The notes under the pieces are model-generated. The model was not told the origin of the DNA. It searched no databases and saw only the letters and a list, made by a program, of their open reading frames with translations. Position numbers and translations under genes: made by a program. Below are positions 1 to 9,657 of a stretch of 64,000 bases of DNA, in pieces (the stretch's first letter is position 1; each line of letters begins with the position of its first letter). The DNA comes from Bin80 sp964503085 (GTDB taxonomy: Bacteria > Bacteroidota > Rhodothermia > Rhodothermales > Bin80), in NCBI GenBank assembly GCA_964503085.1, contig CAZCYQ010000012.1, positions 1 through 64,000 on the forward strand, read 5' to 3'.

Positions 1-107
1 GGGAGATCCTCAAATACTACCGATCAGATAGGAAAATAGGGGGGAAGTTCAGTCAATAAGAGGAGTGACCGGTACAAAACGTATTTTATTTTTCATCACA
101 TCCCAGG

Positions 108-848
108 CTAGAAGAACCCCAAAACATTTGCATCCACGTAGCCGCGCACTCCATTAGGCAAGGTTACCTCCGCGCCGAGCTCTGTCTCTTCAATAAACGA
201 TACCTTCACTCCCTCGGGTACGTCAACGCTTCCGGTTTCCGTAACGAGCGTTGTGGATTCAAGAATGGCTGCGCCTTGAATGGAACTTCGCTCACCGGAA
301 ACCAGCGCTGCAATCAATAGAAGTAACAGGCCAATTCCCAGTGTTCCCACGCGTGCCCGCCTGTGCCAGTTGCTGCGAGTTTGTGACCAGATACGGTGTG
401 CGTACAACAGGCAGGCAATCAAATAAAGACACATACCCGAAATCAGAAATCTCTGGGCACTGTATTGGCCGAACAAGGTGTACCACCAAGCCTGCCAGAA
501 TGGTGTAGGAAGCTCAGAGAAGGGGCTCTGAACATGTGCTTCGACAATCTGGATGTTATGAAGGAGCTGTGAGTCATTTCCCAGCAGGCGGCGCGAACGC
601 TCATAATAACGGACGGCTTCACCAATCTCATCTAAACGGAAATATGCACTGGCTAGGTTATGGTACAGTGCACCACTTGCAAAGCCTGTTTCCAGAACAG
701 CGTGGTATTGGACAATTGCTTCCGCGTAAGCCCCCGACTCAACAAGCCCGTTGGCTTCGTCAAACAGGCGAAGCGCATCTTCGAGTTGCTGTGCGTTCGC
801 TAACCCGACATATGCAATCGCAATTAACAACAGAGCACCACGCCTCAT
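108..848 (-). CDS. batE: BatE: TPR and SH3-like membrane protein
   Basis: Last gene of the Bat (Bacteroides aerotolerance) operon. A signal peptide (about residues 1-19, ending ANA) is followed by TPR-like helices (about 25-100), two hydrophobic membrane spans (about 130-148 and 168-186) and a C-terminal SH3-like region ending in a YVDAN-type motif. This is the usual BatE layout of periplasmic TPR plus bacterial SH3. Its ATG overlaps the BatD stop by 4 nt (ATGA), so the two are translationally coupled. BatE is thought to act with BatA-D in an envelope complex linked to oxidative-stress tolerance; the molecular role is not settled. The first 107 bases of the window, downstream of the stop, show no gene. 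Confidence 0.85.
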   Translation of the reverse strand: MRRGALLLIAIAYVGLANAQQLEDALRLFDEANGLVESGAYAEAIVQYHAVLETGFASGALYHNLASAYFRLDEIGEAVRYYERSRRLLGNDSQLLHNIQIVEAHVQSPFSELPTPFWQAWWYTLFGQYSAQRFLISGMCLYLIACLLYAHRIWSQTRSNWHRRARVGTLGIGLLLLLIAALVSGERSSIQGAAILESTTLVTETGSVDVPEGVKVSFIEETELGAEVTLPNGVRGYVDANVLGFF

Positions 849-2686
849 AGGATCACAGATTCCAGTTCGCGGGCAATTGCGCTCAAAATCCGACTACCTT
901 GGGCGTAATGTTTCTCCATTAGGGCATTTGCCGGGGGTGTAGGAGCAAAGCGGGCCGCATCACACGTATCTAGGAATTCGATCAACTCCTGTTGCCTTTC
1001 CGTGCGAATACCGGCCTTTTGTAATTGATCTGCAAGTTGTGCACGTGTAAGTCCACGCTCATGTACATTCAGCCGGTTACCGACAAATCCGAGCACAGAA
1101 TGTTCAAGGGCTGCGTAGAATGCATCTGGATCTCCTTCTGACAGGCGTTTTCGTGCGGTTTTGAGATGCTTGCGGGCGAGAGGATGTGCACGCTGGTTCC
1201 TAGCCCAGGCGGTATCCGTAGCTAGACGGGTTGTCCGCCGTCTCAGCACAGCGGTGACGCCAATACCGAGTATGGGCACTAGGAGCAGTAAATAGAACCA
1301 TGTACCCCGATGGAGTGGGGTGTGGGTGGCAGTTACCCACTGGGGATCCCGCTTCAGCACTGCAATATCATCAAAGGGAAAGCCCGAAGCAGTAACAGTT
1401 GTGGCAGAAGCTGGCGCGGCTGTGCCGGTGACGGTAATGGGATTGAGGTTGCCTGAACGCACGATATACCGCGCCTGCGAAGGATCAAAGTAAACGAATT
1501 CTACGGGAGGAATCTGGAAGGTGCCGTTAGAACGCGGAATCAGTAGCCAGGTGAAGGTCTTGTTTCCGCGGACTAAAGCGTTGGTGCCTGTCTTCGAAAT
1601 ACTTACTTCAGGGTCGTATACCTCAAAAATGCCCGGTATTTCAGGTTGCGGGGCTTCAATCAGGGCAATATTCCCCGTTCCCTCAATAGTTAGCGTGAGT
1701 TGTAGTGCTTCGCCGACCTCAAGTGTATTACGGCTCAGGGTGGCACGAAGTGTATATTGTCCGACGGCACCTCTGAACTCATCAGGTGCACCAGAGGGCA
1801 GTGGGTTGGACGTGATATTTATCACGGGCGAGGCCCGCTCAACCGTTGAATATCTTTGTGAAAACAAAGGACTGTTGAATGGATCCGCGTCCGGGGACTG
1901 AACTTCCGCCGAAATTTTGAGGGGATCGATGGTGAGTTCCCCCGCTCGTGTCGGGAATACGGCGATGCGTCGTATGGAGATGACTTGATACCGGATGCCA
2001 TTTTCCACGACCAGACTAGGCACGGGGGTTGTAGCGAGTTCCAGCTCTTCCCGCCAAAAGCCCTCGGCATCCCAGGAATCCGCCTGACGACTGTTACGAG
2101 GCATTGTGCCCGGCCGGAAATATAACTTATAATCAATCGCGATCTGCTCATTCAGGTATACCTCACGATCGCTCTGGGTTGCGCGAATGAATATATCCTG
2201 TTCAGTCACCTCCGGTGGAGCATCAGGTTGATTGTCAAACAAACTGAATCCACCGAAGAGGGACCGTCGTTGTGGGCTCGGTCGCTGTGCCTGTGGCACA
2301 ACGGTGACGGTAACTGGCGATGTATGGAAGGTAGAGTCACCAATCGTTACATTCGTCTCAAGGATGCGTGCACTGCCTTCCTCCTCGGGTCTGTAGTGCC
2401 AGGTATAGCTTACACTCCTAGAGACGCGTCCGTTAACAATGGACATGTTAGTACCTCTAGATGCAATTGGGGAAACCAGTGTCAGGCCCTCCGCAGCCGG
2501 TGGGTTGGGATCAACGATGCCACTGGCGTTCGTCCCGGAAATCTCCAGTGTATACGACACCGTTTCTTGCGCACCAATCGTAGGTGAGGAGACTAGTCCG
2601 CTGACGGTTTGTGAAAATGAATAATGGGGTGAAGACACAAAACACGCACTGGCAAGGCCGATCAATAAGATTGCACGCCGCATCAA
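845..2686 (-). CDS. batD: BatD: oxygen-tolerance envelope protein
   Basis: 613-residue protein with a signal peptide (about 1-26), a long beta-rich periplasmic region, one membrane span near residues 460-480 and a cytoplasmic helical tail of about 130 residues. This is the BatD layout (Oxygen_tol family). The periplasmic part carries repeated Ig-like segments with the family's 'G.Y.L.A.LS...LEVGE.L.LTLTIEGTGN' pattern around residues 310-345. It lies between BatC (3-nt gap) and BatE (4-nt overlap). Its role follows from operon context; no catalytic motif is visible. Confidence 0.88.
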   Translation of the reverse strand: MMRRAILLIGLASACFVSSPHYSFSQTVSGLVSSPTIGAQETVSYTLEISGTNASGIVDPNPPAAEGLTLVSPIASRGTNMSIVNGRVSRSVSYTWHYRPEEEGSARILETNVTIGDSTFHTSPVTVTVVPQAQRPSPQRRSLFGGFSLFDNQPDAPPEVTEQDIFIRATQSDREVYLNEQIAIDYKLYFRPGTMPRNSRQADSWDAEGFWREELELATTPVPSLVVENGIRYQVISIRRIAVFPTRAGELTIDPLKISAEVQSPDADPFNSPLFSQRYSTVERASPVINITSNPLPSGAPDEFRGAVGQYTLRATLSRNTLEVGEALQLTLTIEGTGNIALIEAPQPEIPGIFEVYDPEVSISKTGTNALVRGNKTFTWLLIPRSNGTFQIPPVEFVYFDPSQARYIVRSGNLNPITVTGTAAPASATTVTASGFPFDDIAVLKRDPQWVTATHTPLHRGTWFYLLLLVPILGIGVTAVLRRRTTRLATDTAWARNQRAHPLARKHLKTARKRLSEGDPDAFYAALEHSVLGFVGNRLNVHERGLTRAQLADQLQKAGIRTERQQELIEFLDTCDAARFAPTPPANALMEKHYAQGSRILSAIARELESVIL

Positions 2687-2689
2687 AAA

Positions 2690-3478
2690 TTACCAGTCTT
2701 TTGCAACCCGCCTAGGGCGTCCTTCCATTTTTTGTACTTCCCGCAAGAGTTCTTCTTCTTCGTTCTCGAGTGCTTCCAGGATACGTTCAGCTTGCTCACG
2801 TGTCAAGGGAGCCTCGCGCTGTTGCTCTTGCTGGGGATCCTGTTCCTGCTGCTCTTCCTGCTGCTCTTGTTGAGACTGTTCCTCCTGTTCCTGAGGGTTT
2901 TCCTCCTGTTCTGTCTGATTCTCATCCTGTTCCTGGTCACTCTCGTTCGTCTGATCACTCTGGTCTTGCTGCTGATCCTGCTCTTCTTGCTGTTCCTGAT
3001 CGTCACCTTCAGATTGCTGCTGATTCTGCTGTTCCTGCAGCTGCCGGCTCACAAACTCAAAATTATACCTAGCATCCTCGTTCTCCGGGTCTGCCAACAA
3101 GGCTTCCCTATAATGCTCAAGGGCCTGCTCTAGCTGCTGGTTCCTAAAGGCATTATTTCCGGCGTTGTACGCTGGGGTAGACCTGGCCTGGTCATGGGGT
3201 GCGTATGCAAGTGCTTCTGTAAACGCATTCTGTGCTCCCTCAAAATCTCCGTTCTGATGCAGTGCGAGCCCCAGATTATTCTGAAGTCCGAAGTAAGTCT
3301 CGTCTACTTCCTGAGCAGATTCATAGGATGATAGGCCCTCCTGATACGCGTAAGCGGCCCCTTCGTATTGTCCCTGCTTAAGGGAATCATTACCGCTACG
3401 GCCATGCTTCTTGGCATTGCCCATCGGAACTATCTGGATACTAGCCAAGAGAATACTGAACACAGCTGTTAGGGTCAT
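2690..3478 (-). CDS. batC: BatC: TPR protein with Gln/Glu-rich tail
   Basis: 262-residue TPR protein with an N-terminal hydrophobic segment (signal or anchor, about 1-22), three or four TPR units (about 28-150) and then about 70 residues composed almost only of Q, E, D, S and N. A charged helix follows (TREQAERILEALENEEEELL region) and a basic end. BatC proteins of Bacteroidota often have such a low-complexity tail. The CTG/TTC-rich tail DNA is repetitive and could be length-variable. It lies 4 nt after BatB and 3 nt before BatD. Confidence 0.85.
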   Translation of the reverse strand: MTLTAVFSILLASIQIVPMGNAKKHGRSGNDSLKQGQYEGAAYAYQEGLSSYESAQEVDETYFGLQNNLGLALHQNGDFEGAQNAFTEALAYAPHDQARSTPAYNAGNNAFRNQQLEQALEHYREALLADPENEDARYNFEFVSRQLQEQQNQQQSEGDDQEQQEEQDQQQDQSDQTNESDQEQDENQTEQEENPQEQEEQSQQEQQEEQQEQDPQQEQQREAPLTREQAERILEALENEEEELLREVQKMEGRPRRVAKDW

Positions 3479-3482
3479 TTTG

Positions 3483-4523
3483 TTAGTTATTTTTCCGTGA
3501 AGTAGCCCGAGGGCTTCGGCGGACAGAAATCAGACCGTCTACGCAAAGTAGCAGTAGAGCAAGTGCTAAGGGCCATTGGTACTTAAGATCGTAATCTTCA
3601 AACTGTTCCTCAGCCAGTGTAGCTTGATCCAACCGCTCGAGTGCAGGAATAACGCTGGAAAGTGCACTGGATGTACGGGTGATCTGAAAATAGGCTCCAT
3701 CAGTGCTGAGGGTCCTAAGACTGGACTCTTCCAGCCTTGAATGTATAATTTGCCCTTCAAGGTCTCGTCTGTACCCGGTACGTTGGCCGTTTGCACCGTA
3801 AACGGGAATTGGAGCTCCCTCCACTTCGCCGACACCAGCAGCAAAAATCGTGATGCCTTCGTCGCGTGCTGCGGTTAGAATATTTTCCAGTTCTGCGACA
3901 TGATTTTCACCGTCGGATACAATCAGCAGTGCTTTCGAGCGTGTAGCCTCAGGATCAATGCTGGGTGAAGGTGCATCAAAAGCCTGGATAGCCATCCGAA
4001 GCGCCTCGCTAAAGTCTGTGCCAGGTGTGGGCAAAAGGTCAGGATTAGCAACATCCAGGAATAGTCGCACAGCACTGTAGTCGGTAGTGAGCGGACATTG
4101 GATAAATGCGTCACCTGCAAAGATCACCAGACCGACCCGATCTCCACGCAGCTCTCCCAGAAGTTTCTTGATTTCATTGCGTGCTCGTCCCAACCGGTTT
4201 GGTGCGACATCCTCCGCCAGCATAGAAGCTGATACATCCAGTGCAATCACCAGATCAATACCTTCACGCTTTACCTCACGCAGTCGAGTGCCCACTTGGG
4301 GACCGACTAGCGAAATAGCCAGCAATCCAACTGCTGCTGCGATAATTGAGGCTTTGTAGCGTCGTCGACGACCACTAACACTTTGGGAGAGTCTGTGTAC
4401 AAGCGGGATGTCACCAAAGCGCACCTGCAGTGCACGCCGACGCCAGGACGCGTACAGACTGAGCGCGATAACTAGGGGGACCGCCCATAGGGTCCACAAG
4501 TATGACTCGTTAAGCCAGACCAT
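3483..4523 (-). CDS. batB: BatB: VWA-domain membrane protein
   Basis: 346-residue protein with two N-terminal membrane spans, a von Willebrand factor A domain (about 85-300) and a C-terminal membrane span (about 318-336). The MIDAS metal site DxSxS is intact (ALDVSASM, about residue 92), with a later T (LTTDYSA) and an acidic SDGE motif. Its ATG shares one nucleotide with the BatA stop (TAATG). BatA and BatB are thought to form the core of the Bat complex, with the VWA domains facing the periplasm. Confidence 0.9.
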   Translation of the reverse strand: MVWLNESYLWTLWAVPLVIALSLYASWRRRALQVRFGDIPLVHRLSQSVSGRRRRYKASIIAAAVGLLAISLVGPQVGTRLREVKREGIDLVIALDVSASMLAEDVAPNRLGRARNEIKKLLGELRGDRVGLVIFAGDAFIQCPLTTDYSAVRLFLDVANPDLLPTPGTDFSEALRMAIQAFDAPSPSIDPEATRSKALLIVSDGENHVAELENILTAARDEGITIFAAGVGEVEGAPIPVYGANGQRTGYRRDLEGQIIHSRLEESSLRTLSTDGAYFQITRTSSALSSVIPALERLDQATLAEEQFEDYDLKYQWPLALALLLLCVDGLISVRRSPRATSRKNN

Positions 4524-5506
4524 TAGGGGAAGCGACGGAGCACGGTTGTTTTCAACAAAATCTCAATCAGGATCAGAAGTAGCCCGGGCCATAGATAACG
4601 TACGTAACGTTCCTCGTAGTCTGTATATATACGCGTTTCGATTTGGCTTTTCTCCAAGTCACTGATCTGTTCGTAAATCTCACGGAGTGCCTGCTCATCA
4701 GTAGCCCGAAAATACTGTCCTCCAGTTCCCTGTGCAATTGAACGCAGCATGTCCTCATCAATTTCCACAGGCACCATTTGACGTTGTCTTCCACCAAAAG
4801 GGCGGTCAAACACGAACGGCGCCTCTCCATGGGTGCCAACCCCGATGGCATAGACGCGTACTCCAAGGGTTGCAGCAACCTCGGAAGCGGTTACTGGATC
4901 AATCTCGCCTCGATTATTTTGTCCATCCGTAAGCAGGATGATAACTTTGCTCTCCGCAGAGGTATCCTTAAGTCTGTTGACAGCGGTAGCCAGTGCGGTA
5001 CCAATTGCAGTGCCATCCTGGATGCTCCCGACTTCTACTTCCTCCAGCATACTTTGCAGGAACGCATAATCTAGCGTGAGCGGAGCCTGTGTGTACGCTT
5101 TTGCCGCGAATACGATAAGCCCAACGCGGTCGGACACCCGTCCTGCGATAAACTCAGAAGCTACTTCGCGGGCTGCCTCGAATCGGTTTGGTCGAAAATC
5201 TTCGGCTCGCATGCTTGTGGAAGTATCCAGAACCAGAACGATATCAACGCCTTCGGCGTAGCGCTCCTGTGTTACTTCGCGTACTTGCGGACGGGCAAGT
5301 GCAAGTACGCACAAGGTTAATGCTCCCATGCGCAGTAATGACGGCAGCACGATGGCATAAACACGAGTACCACGGGGTGCATCACGTGCGGCCCGCAGAT
5401 TACTGAAGGTAAGGCCTGGGATAGCTTGCCTACGGAACCATTGCCAGAGTCCGTAGAGCGGGACTAGAATTAGCAGAAACAGCCACTGTGGCTGGGTGAA
5501 TTCCAT
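4523..5506 (-). CDS. batA: BatA: VWA-domain membrane protein
   Basis: 327-residue VWA protein with N-terminal hydrophobic helices (about 8-25 and 55-75), an intact MIDAS motif (LDTSTSM, about residue 92), a conserved T in APLTLDYAF and LLTDGQNN, and a C-terminal membrane span (about 303-320). It is paralogous to the next gene, BatB, and is the first VWA gene of the operon. A 5-nt gap separates it from the upstream BatI-like gene. Assignment rests on domain layout and on its position in a complete Bat operon. Confidence 0.9.
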   Translation of the reverse strand: MEFTQPQWLFLLILVPLYGLWQWFRRQAIPGLTFSNLRAARDAPRGTRVYAIVLPSLLRMGALTLCVLALARPQVREVTQERYAEGVDIVLVLDTSTSMRAEDFRPNRFEAAREVASEFIAGRVSDRVGLIVFAAKAYTQAPLTLDYAFLQSMLEEVEVGSIQDGTAIGTALATAVNRLKDTSAESKVIILLTDGQNNRGEIDPVTASEVAATLGVRVYAIGVGTHGEAPFVFDRPFGGRQRQMVPVEIDEDMLRSIAQGTGGQYFRATDEQALREIYEQISDLEKSQIETRIYTDYEERYVRYLWPGLLLILIEILLKTTVLRRFP

Positions 5507-5511
5507 GACAG

Positions 5512-6480
5512 TCAGCTAACTTTAAAAAGATCTTCTCCGGCCGCGCGCTGGTCAAACTTGATCTCGACACGCTTGACAATCTGTATCGCTTCCGTCAACA
5601 CAGATCGTCCCTCATTTACGGCAGGGGTCACATCCGCAAATTTTACCAAATCTGCAAGAGACAGGACTTGCCCGAGTTGCCCCGGAATACCAGACGGCAC
5701 TTGATGCTGCACGCTTGGGTGTACTAGGGCGTGGACGAGTTCCCCGGTTGTACATTCCAGGGCTGGTATGTGCAGTCGGTCTTCAACGTATGTTCGAAGT
5801 ATGTCCGATAAGTCTACGTAAAACGCTTCAACTTGTGCTCTTTCAGCGAGGGGAGCATTTTCAAGCGCACGCAGACGCTCCAGTGCCACCGTTGCAGGGT
5901 CGGGGGGCGCGTACTCTTCGGACTCACCGATATGAAGAGTCTTTGGATTTTTGCGTCGCCAGATCATGTACCAGATCAATGCGCCTGCAATCAAGGCGGC
6001 AAGCCCCAAAAGGACGAATGGCCACGGTGGACGCCCAAATCCAACCGGCGGCGCCATACCCTGGATATCCTCGGCATCCTGTGGAACTACGGACATGACA
6101 AGCAATTCCTTGGGTAGAGTCGTAGCCGTTACATCGCTATCTGGAAAGCGAATGACCAGTGGCGCCAAGCGGGCCGTGTCCAAGGCAAAGGTAGTCACCT
6201 CATACACGGCGCTATCCAAGCGTACATCGGAGTCCAATAGGCGTGTACCGGCGGATAGGAGCCTGATGGGAGTAATATCGCCAAAGGTGGAATCCATGTC
6301 TGGGAATGACGGCATCTCGTCAAACCCATGCATAGCCACAAGCGTAAGCGCAAAACGATCGCCCACATTAACGCTGTCCTCAGAAATATAGGCCTCCACA
6401 CGCTGGGCCCGAAGTGTGTCAACTTCGGCAAAGAGAGTAGCTACTGCAGCAAGTGTGGCACACAAATACAATCTCCTCAT
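5512..6480 (-). CDS. BatI-like membrane protein of the Bat operon
   Basis: 322-residue protein with a signal peptide (about 1-25), an extracytoplasmic beta-rich domain to about residue 145, one membrane span (about 152-172) followed by RRK, and a helical cytoplasmic domain. The tail resembles the DUF4381-type tails found between DUF58 and BatA in Bacteroidota Bat loci. Its start codon overlaps the DUF58 stop (TGATG). The function is unknown; its position between DUF58 and BatA implies a role in the Bat/VWA complex. Family naming is by position and architecture only. Confidence 0.65.
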   Translation of the reverse strand: MRRLYLCATLAAVATLFAEVDTLRAQRVEAYISEDSVNVGDRFALTLVAMHGFDEMPSFPDMDSTFGDITPIRLLSAGTRLLDSDVRLDSAVYEVTTFALDTARLAPLVIRFPDSDVTATTLPKELLVMSVVPQDAEDIQGMAPPVGFGRPPWPFVLLGLAALIAGALIWYMIWRRKNPKTLHIGESEEYAPPDPATVALERLRALENAPLAERAQVEAFYVDLSDILRTYVEDRLHIPALECTTGELVHALVHPSVQHQVPSGIPGQLGQVLSLADLVKFADVTPAVNEGRSVLTEAIQIVKRVEIKFDQRAAGEDLFKVS

Positions 6481-7355
6481 CAGGCAATCTGCGCACGTGC
6501 ACGGAAGAACTTTGCCAATGGGTCAACGAAGTCTTCGCCACATTGGATCTCGACGTGGTCGACTCGGGCACGTCGGAAAAGCACTTTAAGTTGTGTGTTT
6601 CTGTCCAAAGAAGATTGACGAAACGCTTTCCGCACTACACGACTTCCTGTATCCAGCAGTTGTGCCCGATTAGTTTCTGGATCAAACAGGGTGACCAATC
6701 CAAGGGAGGGGAGAGACTTTTCACGGGGATCTTGCAGCTGTACTGCAACGGTATCATGTCGACGAGAGACCATGCGCAATGATTTTTCAAAGCCTTCGTC
6801 CAGAAAGTCACTAACCAACAACACGATTGATCTACGCCTGATTACGCGAAGGATATGATCCAAAGCCGACTGAATTGCCGTGCCCGCAGAGCTGGGCTCG
6901 TGCGCAAACAGGTCACGTATCAGGCGTAATACGTGCCGTCGTCCGCTTTTTGGGGGCACAAAGAGTTCAACCTGATCAGAGAATAACAATAGGCCAACCT
7001 TATCATTGTTCTTTATGGCACTGAACCCCAAGATTGCACAGATCTCTGCGGCGATCTCCCGTTTGAATTTGTCACGGCTGCCAAAATCACTGGAGCCAGA
7101 GATATCTACAACAAGCAACAGTGTCTGTTCTCGCTCTTCCTCAAAAATCTTGACGAAGGTATCTCCGGTGCGTGCAGTCACATTCCAGTCAATCGTTCGA
7201 ATATCATCCCCAAACTGATAGGGGCGTACTTCCGAGAATTCAATGCCACGCCCCTTGAAGGCTGAGTGGTATTCTCCACCAAAAACGTTGTTAACCAAGC
7301 CTTTAGTACGAATTTCAATTCGCCGAATTTTGGCGAACAATTCTCGTGGGATCAT
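6480..7355 (-). CDS. DUF58 domain protein, head of Bat operon
   Basis: About 291 residues from the ATG at 7355; a GTG 15 nt upstream is possible but less likely. It has the DUF58 signature 'GRGIEFSEVRPYQFGDDIRTIDW' (about residues 35-57), followed by a VWA-like fold with DISGSSDFG as a degenerate metal-site motif. DUF58 proteins are normally encoded next to a MoxR AAA+ ATPase and work with it in chaperone-like MoxR-VWA systems. Here the gene is first in the operon and the neighbour upstream is a divergent YceI gene, so MoxR is not local. About 150 nt of divergent promoter region lies upstream. Confidence 0.88.
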   Translation of the reverse strand: MIPRELFAKIRRIEIRTKGLVNNVFGGEYHSAFKGRGIEFSEVRPYQFGDDIRTIDWNVTARTGDTFVKIFEEEREQTLLLVVDISGSSDFGSRDKFKREIAAEICAILGFSAIKNNDKVGLLLFSDQVELFVPPKSGRRHVLRLIRDLFAHEPSSAGTAIQSALDHILRVIRRRSIVLLVSDFLDEGFEKSLRMVSRRHDTVAVQLQDPREKSLPSLGLVTLFDPETNRAQLLDTGSRVVRKAFRQSSLDRNTQLKVLFRRARVDHVEIQCGEDFVDPLAKFFRARAQIA

Positions 7356-7506
7356 GGGAGGCCAAAACACACAGGGCGGGTAAAAACGATTTTAGAGGGA
7401 AAATGTTGAACCGGGCTGCAGGATGGTGCGCACCCCGGGAATCCTAGTGGGATCTATGACGTTCCAGCCGCTGGTATTGTCGTAACCAAAATTTGTCTAC
7501 TCAGAA

Positions 7507-8094
7507 ATGAAAACACGCTTGCTCCTTTGCGTCTCGCTCTGCATGCTGGCTTTCTCAGGACCCACTGAGGATCCGTCATCTTGGTCAATTGATGCGGTAC
7601 ACTCCAATGTTGGGTTCAAGGTGCGTCACCTGGGGATCTCCAACGTTCGGGGTGAATTTCTTAATTATGATGCAGAAATTCTTATGGACGGTACTGATTT
7701 GAGTACCCTGACAGTCAGCGCTACGATTGAGGCAGGCAGTATCGACACCGGTAATGATCGTCGAGACGGTCACTTGCGGTCGGATGATTTTTTTGGAGCT
7801 GAGGAATTCCCGAATATAACCTTCACCAGTACAGAAGTAACCAACATTGAGGGCAGTAACTTTCATTTAGTTGGTGATCTTACGATCAGAGATGTTACCC
7901 AGTCGGTTGCGCTGGAGAGTGAGTTTCTGGGAACGAGCAAGATGGGGGACTCTGAGCGCGCTGGGTTTGAGGCACGCACGACAATTAATCGTAAGGATTA
8001 CAATCTGTCGTGGGATCAATTGACCGAGGCCGGAGGGTTTATCGTGGGGCACAATGTGGAGATCATACTGGAACTGGAAGTCATAAAGGACTAA
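7507..8094 (+). CDS. YceI-family periplasmic lipid-binding protein
   Basis: 195 residues with a signal peptide (about 1-18) and the YceI fold: 'WSIDAVHSNVGFKVRHLGISNVRGEF' near residues 27-52 and 'NRKDYNLSWD' near 160-170 are family hallmarks. YceI proteins are extended lipocalins that bind isoprenoid-like lipids in the periplasm. It is transcribed divergently from the Bat operon and ends 11 nt before purQ, so the two may be cotranscribed. Confidence 0.9.
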   Translation: MKTRLLLCVSLCMLAFSGPTEDPSSWSIDAVHSNVGFKVRHLGISNVRGEFLNYDAEILMDGTDLSTLTVSATIEAGSIDTGNDRRDGHLRSDDFFGAEEFPNITFTSTEVTNIEGSNFHLVGDLTIRDVTQSVALESEFLGTSKMGDSERAGFEARTTINRKDYNLSWDQLTEAGGFIVGHNVEIILELEVIKD

Positions 8095-8105
8095 TCCGAA
8101 AATCG

Positions 8106-8789
8106 ATGCGTGTAGGCGTCATTGTTTTTCCGGGCTCAAACTGTGACCACGACGCTTACCACGTTGCGCGGCATGTCTTTGGCCTCGAAACCAGGTTTAT
8201 CTGGCATAAGGAACGGGAATTACCGCCTGTAGACCTGGTTATTGTGCCGGGCGGTTTTTCCTATGGAGATTACTTGCGGGCTGGGGCGGTTGCCCGTTTT
8301 TCGCTGATAATGGACAGCGTCGTACGCTTTGCTGAGCGTGGTGGCCTTGTCCTGGGTATCTGCAACGGTTTTCAGGTTCTGTGTGAATGTGGACTCCTGC
8401 CCGGTGCATTGCTTCGTAATGCATCCGTTCGATTTGCCTGCACATGGGTTCATTTGCGAATAGATAACGCAGAGGTACCCTATACACGCAATGCTGAATT
8501 GGGGCAGGTTTTACGGATTCCAATAGCTCATGGTGAAGGTAACTACTACGCGGAGGCATCCGAGTTGGTAGAGCTGGAGCGTAATGGACAGGTTGTGTTC
8601 CGATATACGTCACCGGCCGGTGAGGTCACACCGGATTCCAATCCCAATGGTTCTGCCAACAACATCGCGGGCATAGTAAACAGGAATGGAAACGTGCTCG
8701 GCATGATGCCTCACCCTGAGCGAGCTGCAGAAGACGCCCTCGGCAGTCGGGACGGTGCAGTACTTTTCCGAAGCCTGCTGCAAATCTAA
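8106..8789 (+). CDS. purQ: PurQ: FGAM synthase glutaminase subunit
   Basis: Class I glutamine amidotransferase subunit of phosphoribosylformylglycinamidine synthase (purine synthesis). The ATG at 8106 gives 227 residues and the typical start MRVGVIVFPGSNCD. The nucleophile cysteine lies in GICNGFQ (C86), and the catalytic His and Glu in MMPHPE (H203, E205). PurS and PurL are not beside it, so the other subunits must be encoded elsewhere. A longer frame reads back into yceI but lacks family similarity there. Confidence 0.95.
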   Translation: MRVGVIVFPGSNCDHDAYHVARHVFGLETRFIWHKERELPPVDLVIVPGGFSYGDYLRAGAVARFSLIMDSVVRFAERGGLVLGICNGFQVLCECGLLPGALLRNASVRFACTWVHLRIDNAEVPYTRNAELGQVLRIPIAHGEGNYYAEASELVELERNGQVVFRYTSPAGEVTPDSNPNGSANNIAGIVNRNGNVLGMMPHPERAAEDALGSRDGAVLFRSLLQI

Positions 8790-8792
8790 TCC

Positions 8793-9398
8793 ATGGGATT
8801 GCTCGGATCAGGTTCGCCCGTGACAGTATTGCTTCTCGTTGCTATTGTTATGGTAAGCGGCTTTGCACTCTTTGCCGACCCGACGCTGATTGACCGTCTG
8901 GGATTTAGGCCTACCCGGGTGGCAAAGGAGCCATACCGCTATATCACCGGTGGTTTTGTGCATGTTTCGCTCACGCATCTGGCATTCAATGCGATCACAT
9001 TGTTCTTCTTCGGGCCAGTACTGGAGGCGCGTATGGGAAGCACGGATTATCTGATTTTGTATGTGGGAGCACTCTTGTCTGCACATGCATTGACACATTT
9101 CCAGCATCGGGGAAACAGTTCGTATAATGCGGTTGGGGCGAGTGGGGCCATAAGTGGTGTACTCTTCTGTTATGTACTGTTTGCTCCGTATGATCGGATC
9201 TATATTTTTGCAGCGTTGCCTGTCCCGGCGGTGATTTTTGCATTCCTGTTTGTAGCGGGAAGCATTTATGCGATGAAAAGCGGGAGATCATTCGGGATTG
9301 CCCACGAGGCTCACCTAGGGGGCGCAATAGGTGGGTTGCTCCTCGCAATAATATTGGAACCGGGCATACTTCCCCGTTTTTTTGACCAGCTAATTTAA
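8793..9398 (+). CDS. Rhomboid-family intramembrane serine protease
   Basis: 201 residues with about six hydrophobic spans. The catalytic serine is in GASG (S117) and the catalytic histidine in HEAHLGG (H174); the upstream HxxxN motif (THLAFN, H62/N66) also fits. Rhomboids cut membrane proteins within the bilayer. The start lies 3 nt after the purQ stop, suggesting cotranscription. The substrate is unknown. Confidence 0.9.
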   Translation: MGLLGSGSPVTVLLLVAIVMVSGFALFADPTLIDRLGFRPTRVAKEPYRYITGGFVHVSLTHLAFNAITLFFFGPVLEARMGSTDYLILYVGALLSAHALTHFQHRGNSSYNAVGASGAISGVLFCYVLFAPYDRIYIFAALPVPAVIFAFLFVAGSIYAMKSGRSFGIAHEAHLGGAIGGLLLAIILEPGILPRFFDQLI

Positions 9399-9657
9399 GC
9401 CACGTATGAATGAGTTGGCGCTGGACACCTAAATAGGAATCTGCAGGGCTTGTCTAGATTACCCAGAGCTGAGCTACATGTGCTGTGAGCGCCACTGTGC
9501 AAACTTGTGCGACCATGACTAGGTATACAAGTCGCTAGGTTAAGGATCGCGGTAAGTTTCCGAAGAAGGTTGTATTTGGTTTTTGTATTGTAACGATTCC
9601 AAGGTGCGGTCGAATGTTGAATATTGCTTATAACTCTCCTTATCGTCTATCTCGGTT

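Noticed and set aside
2732..3133. Long plus-strand frames with Leu/Phe-rich products opposite batC
   Set aside because: Shadow of the Gln/Glu codon repeats in the batC tail; no independent coding signal.
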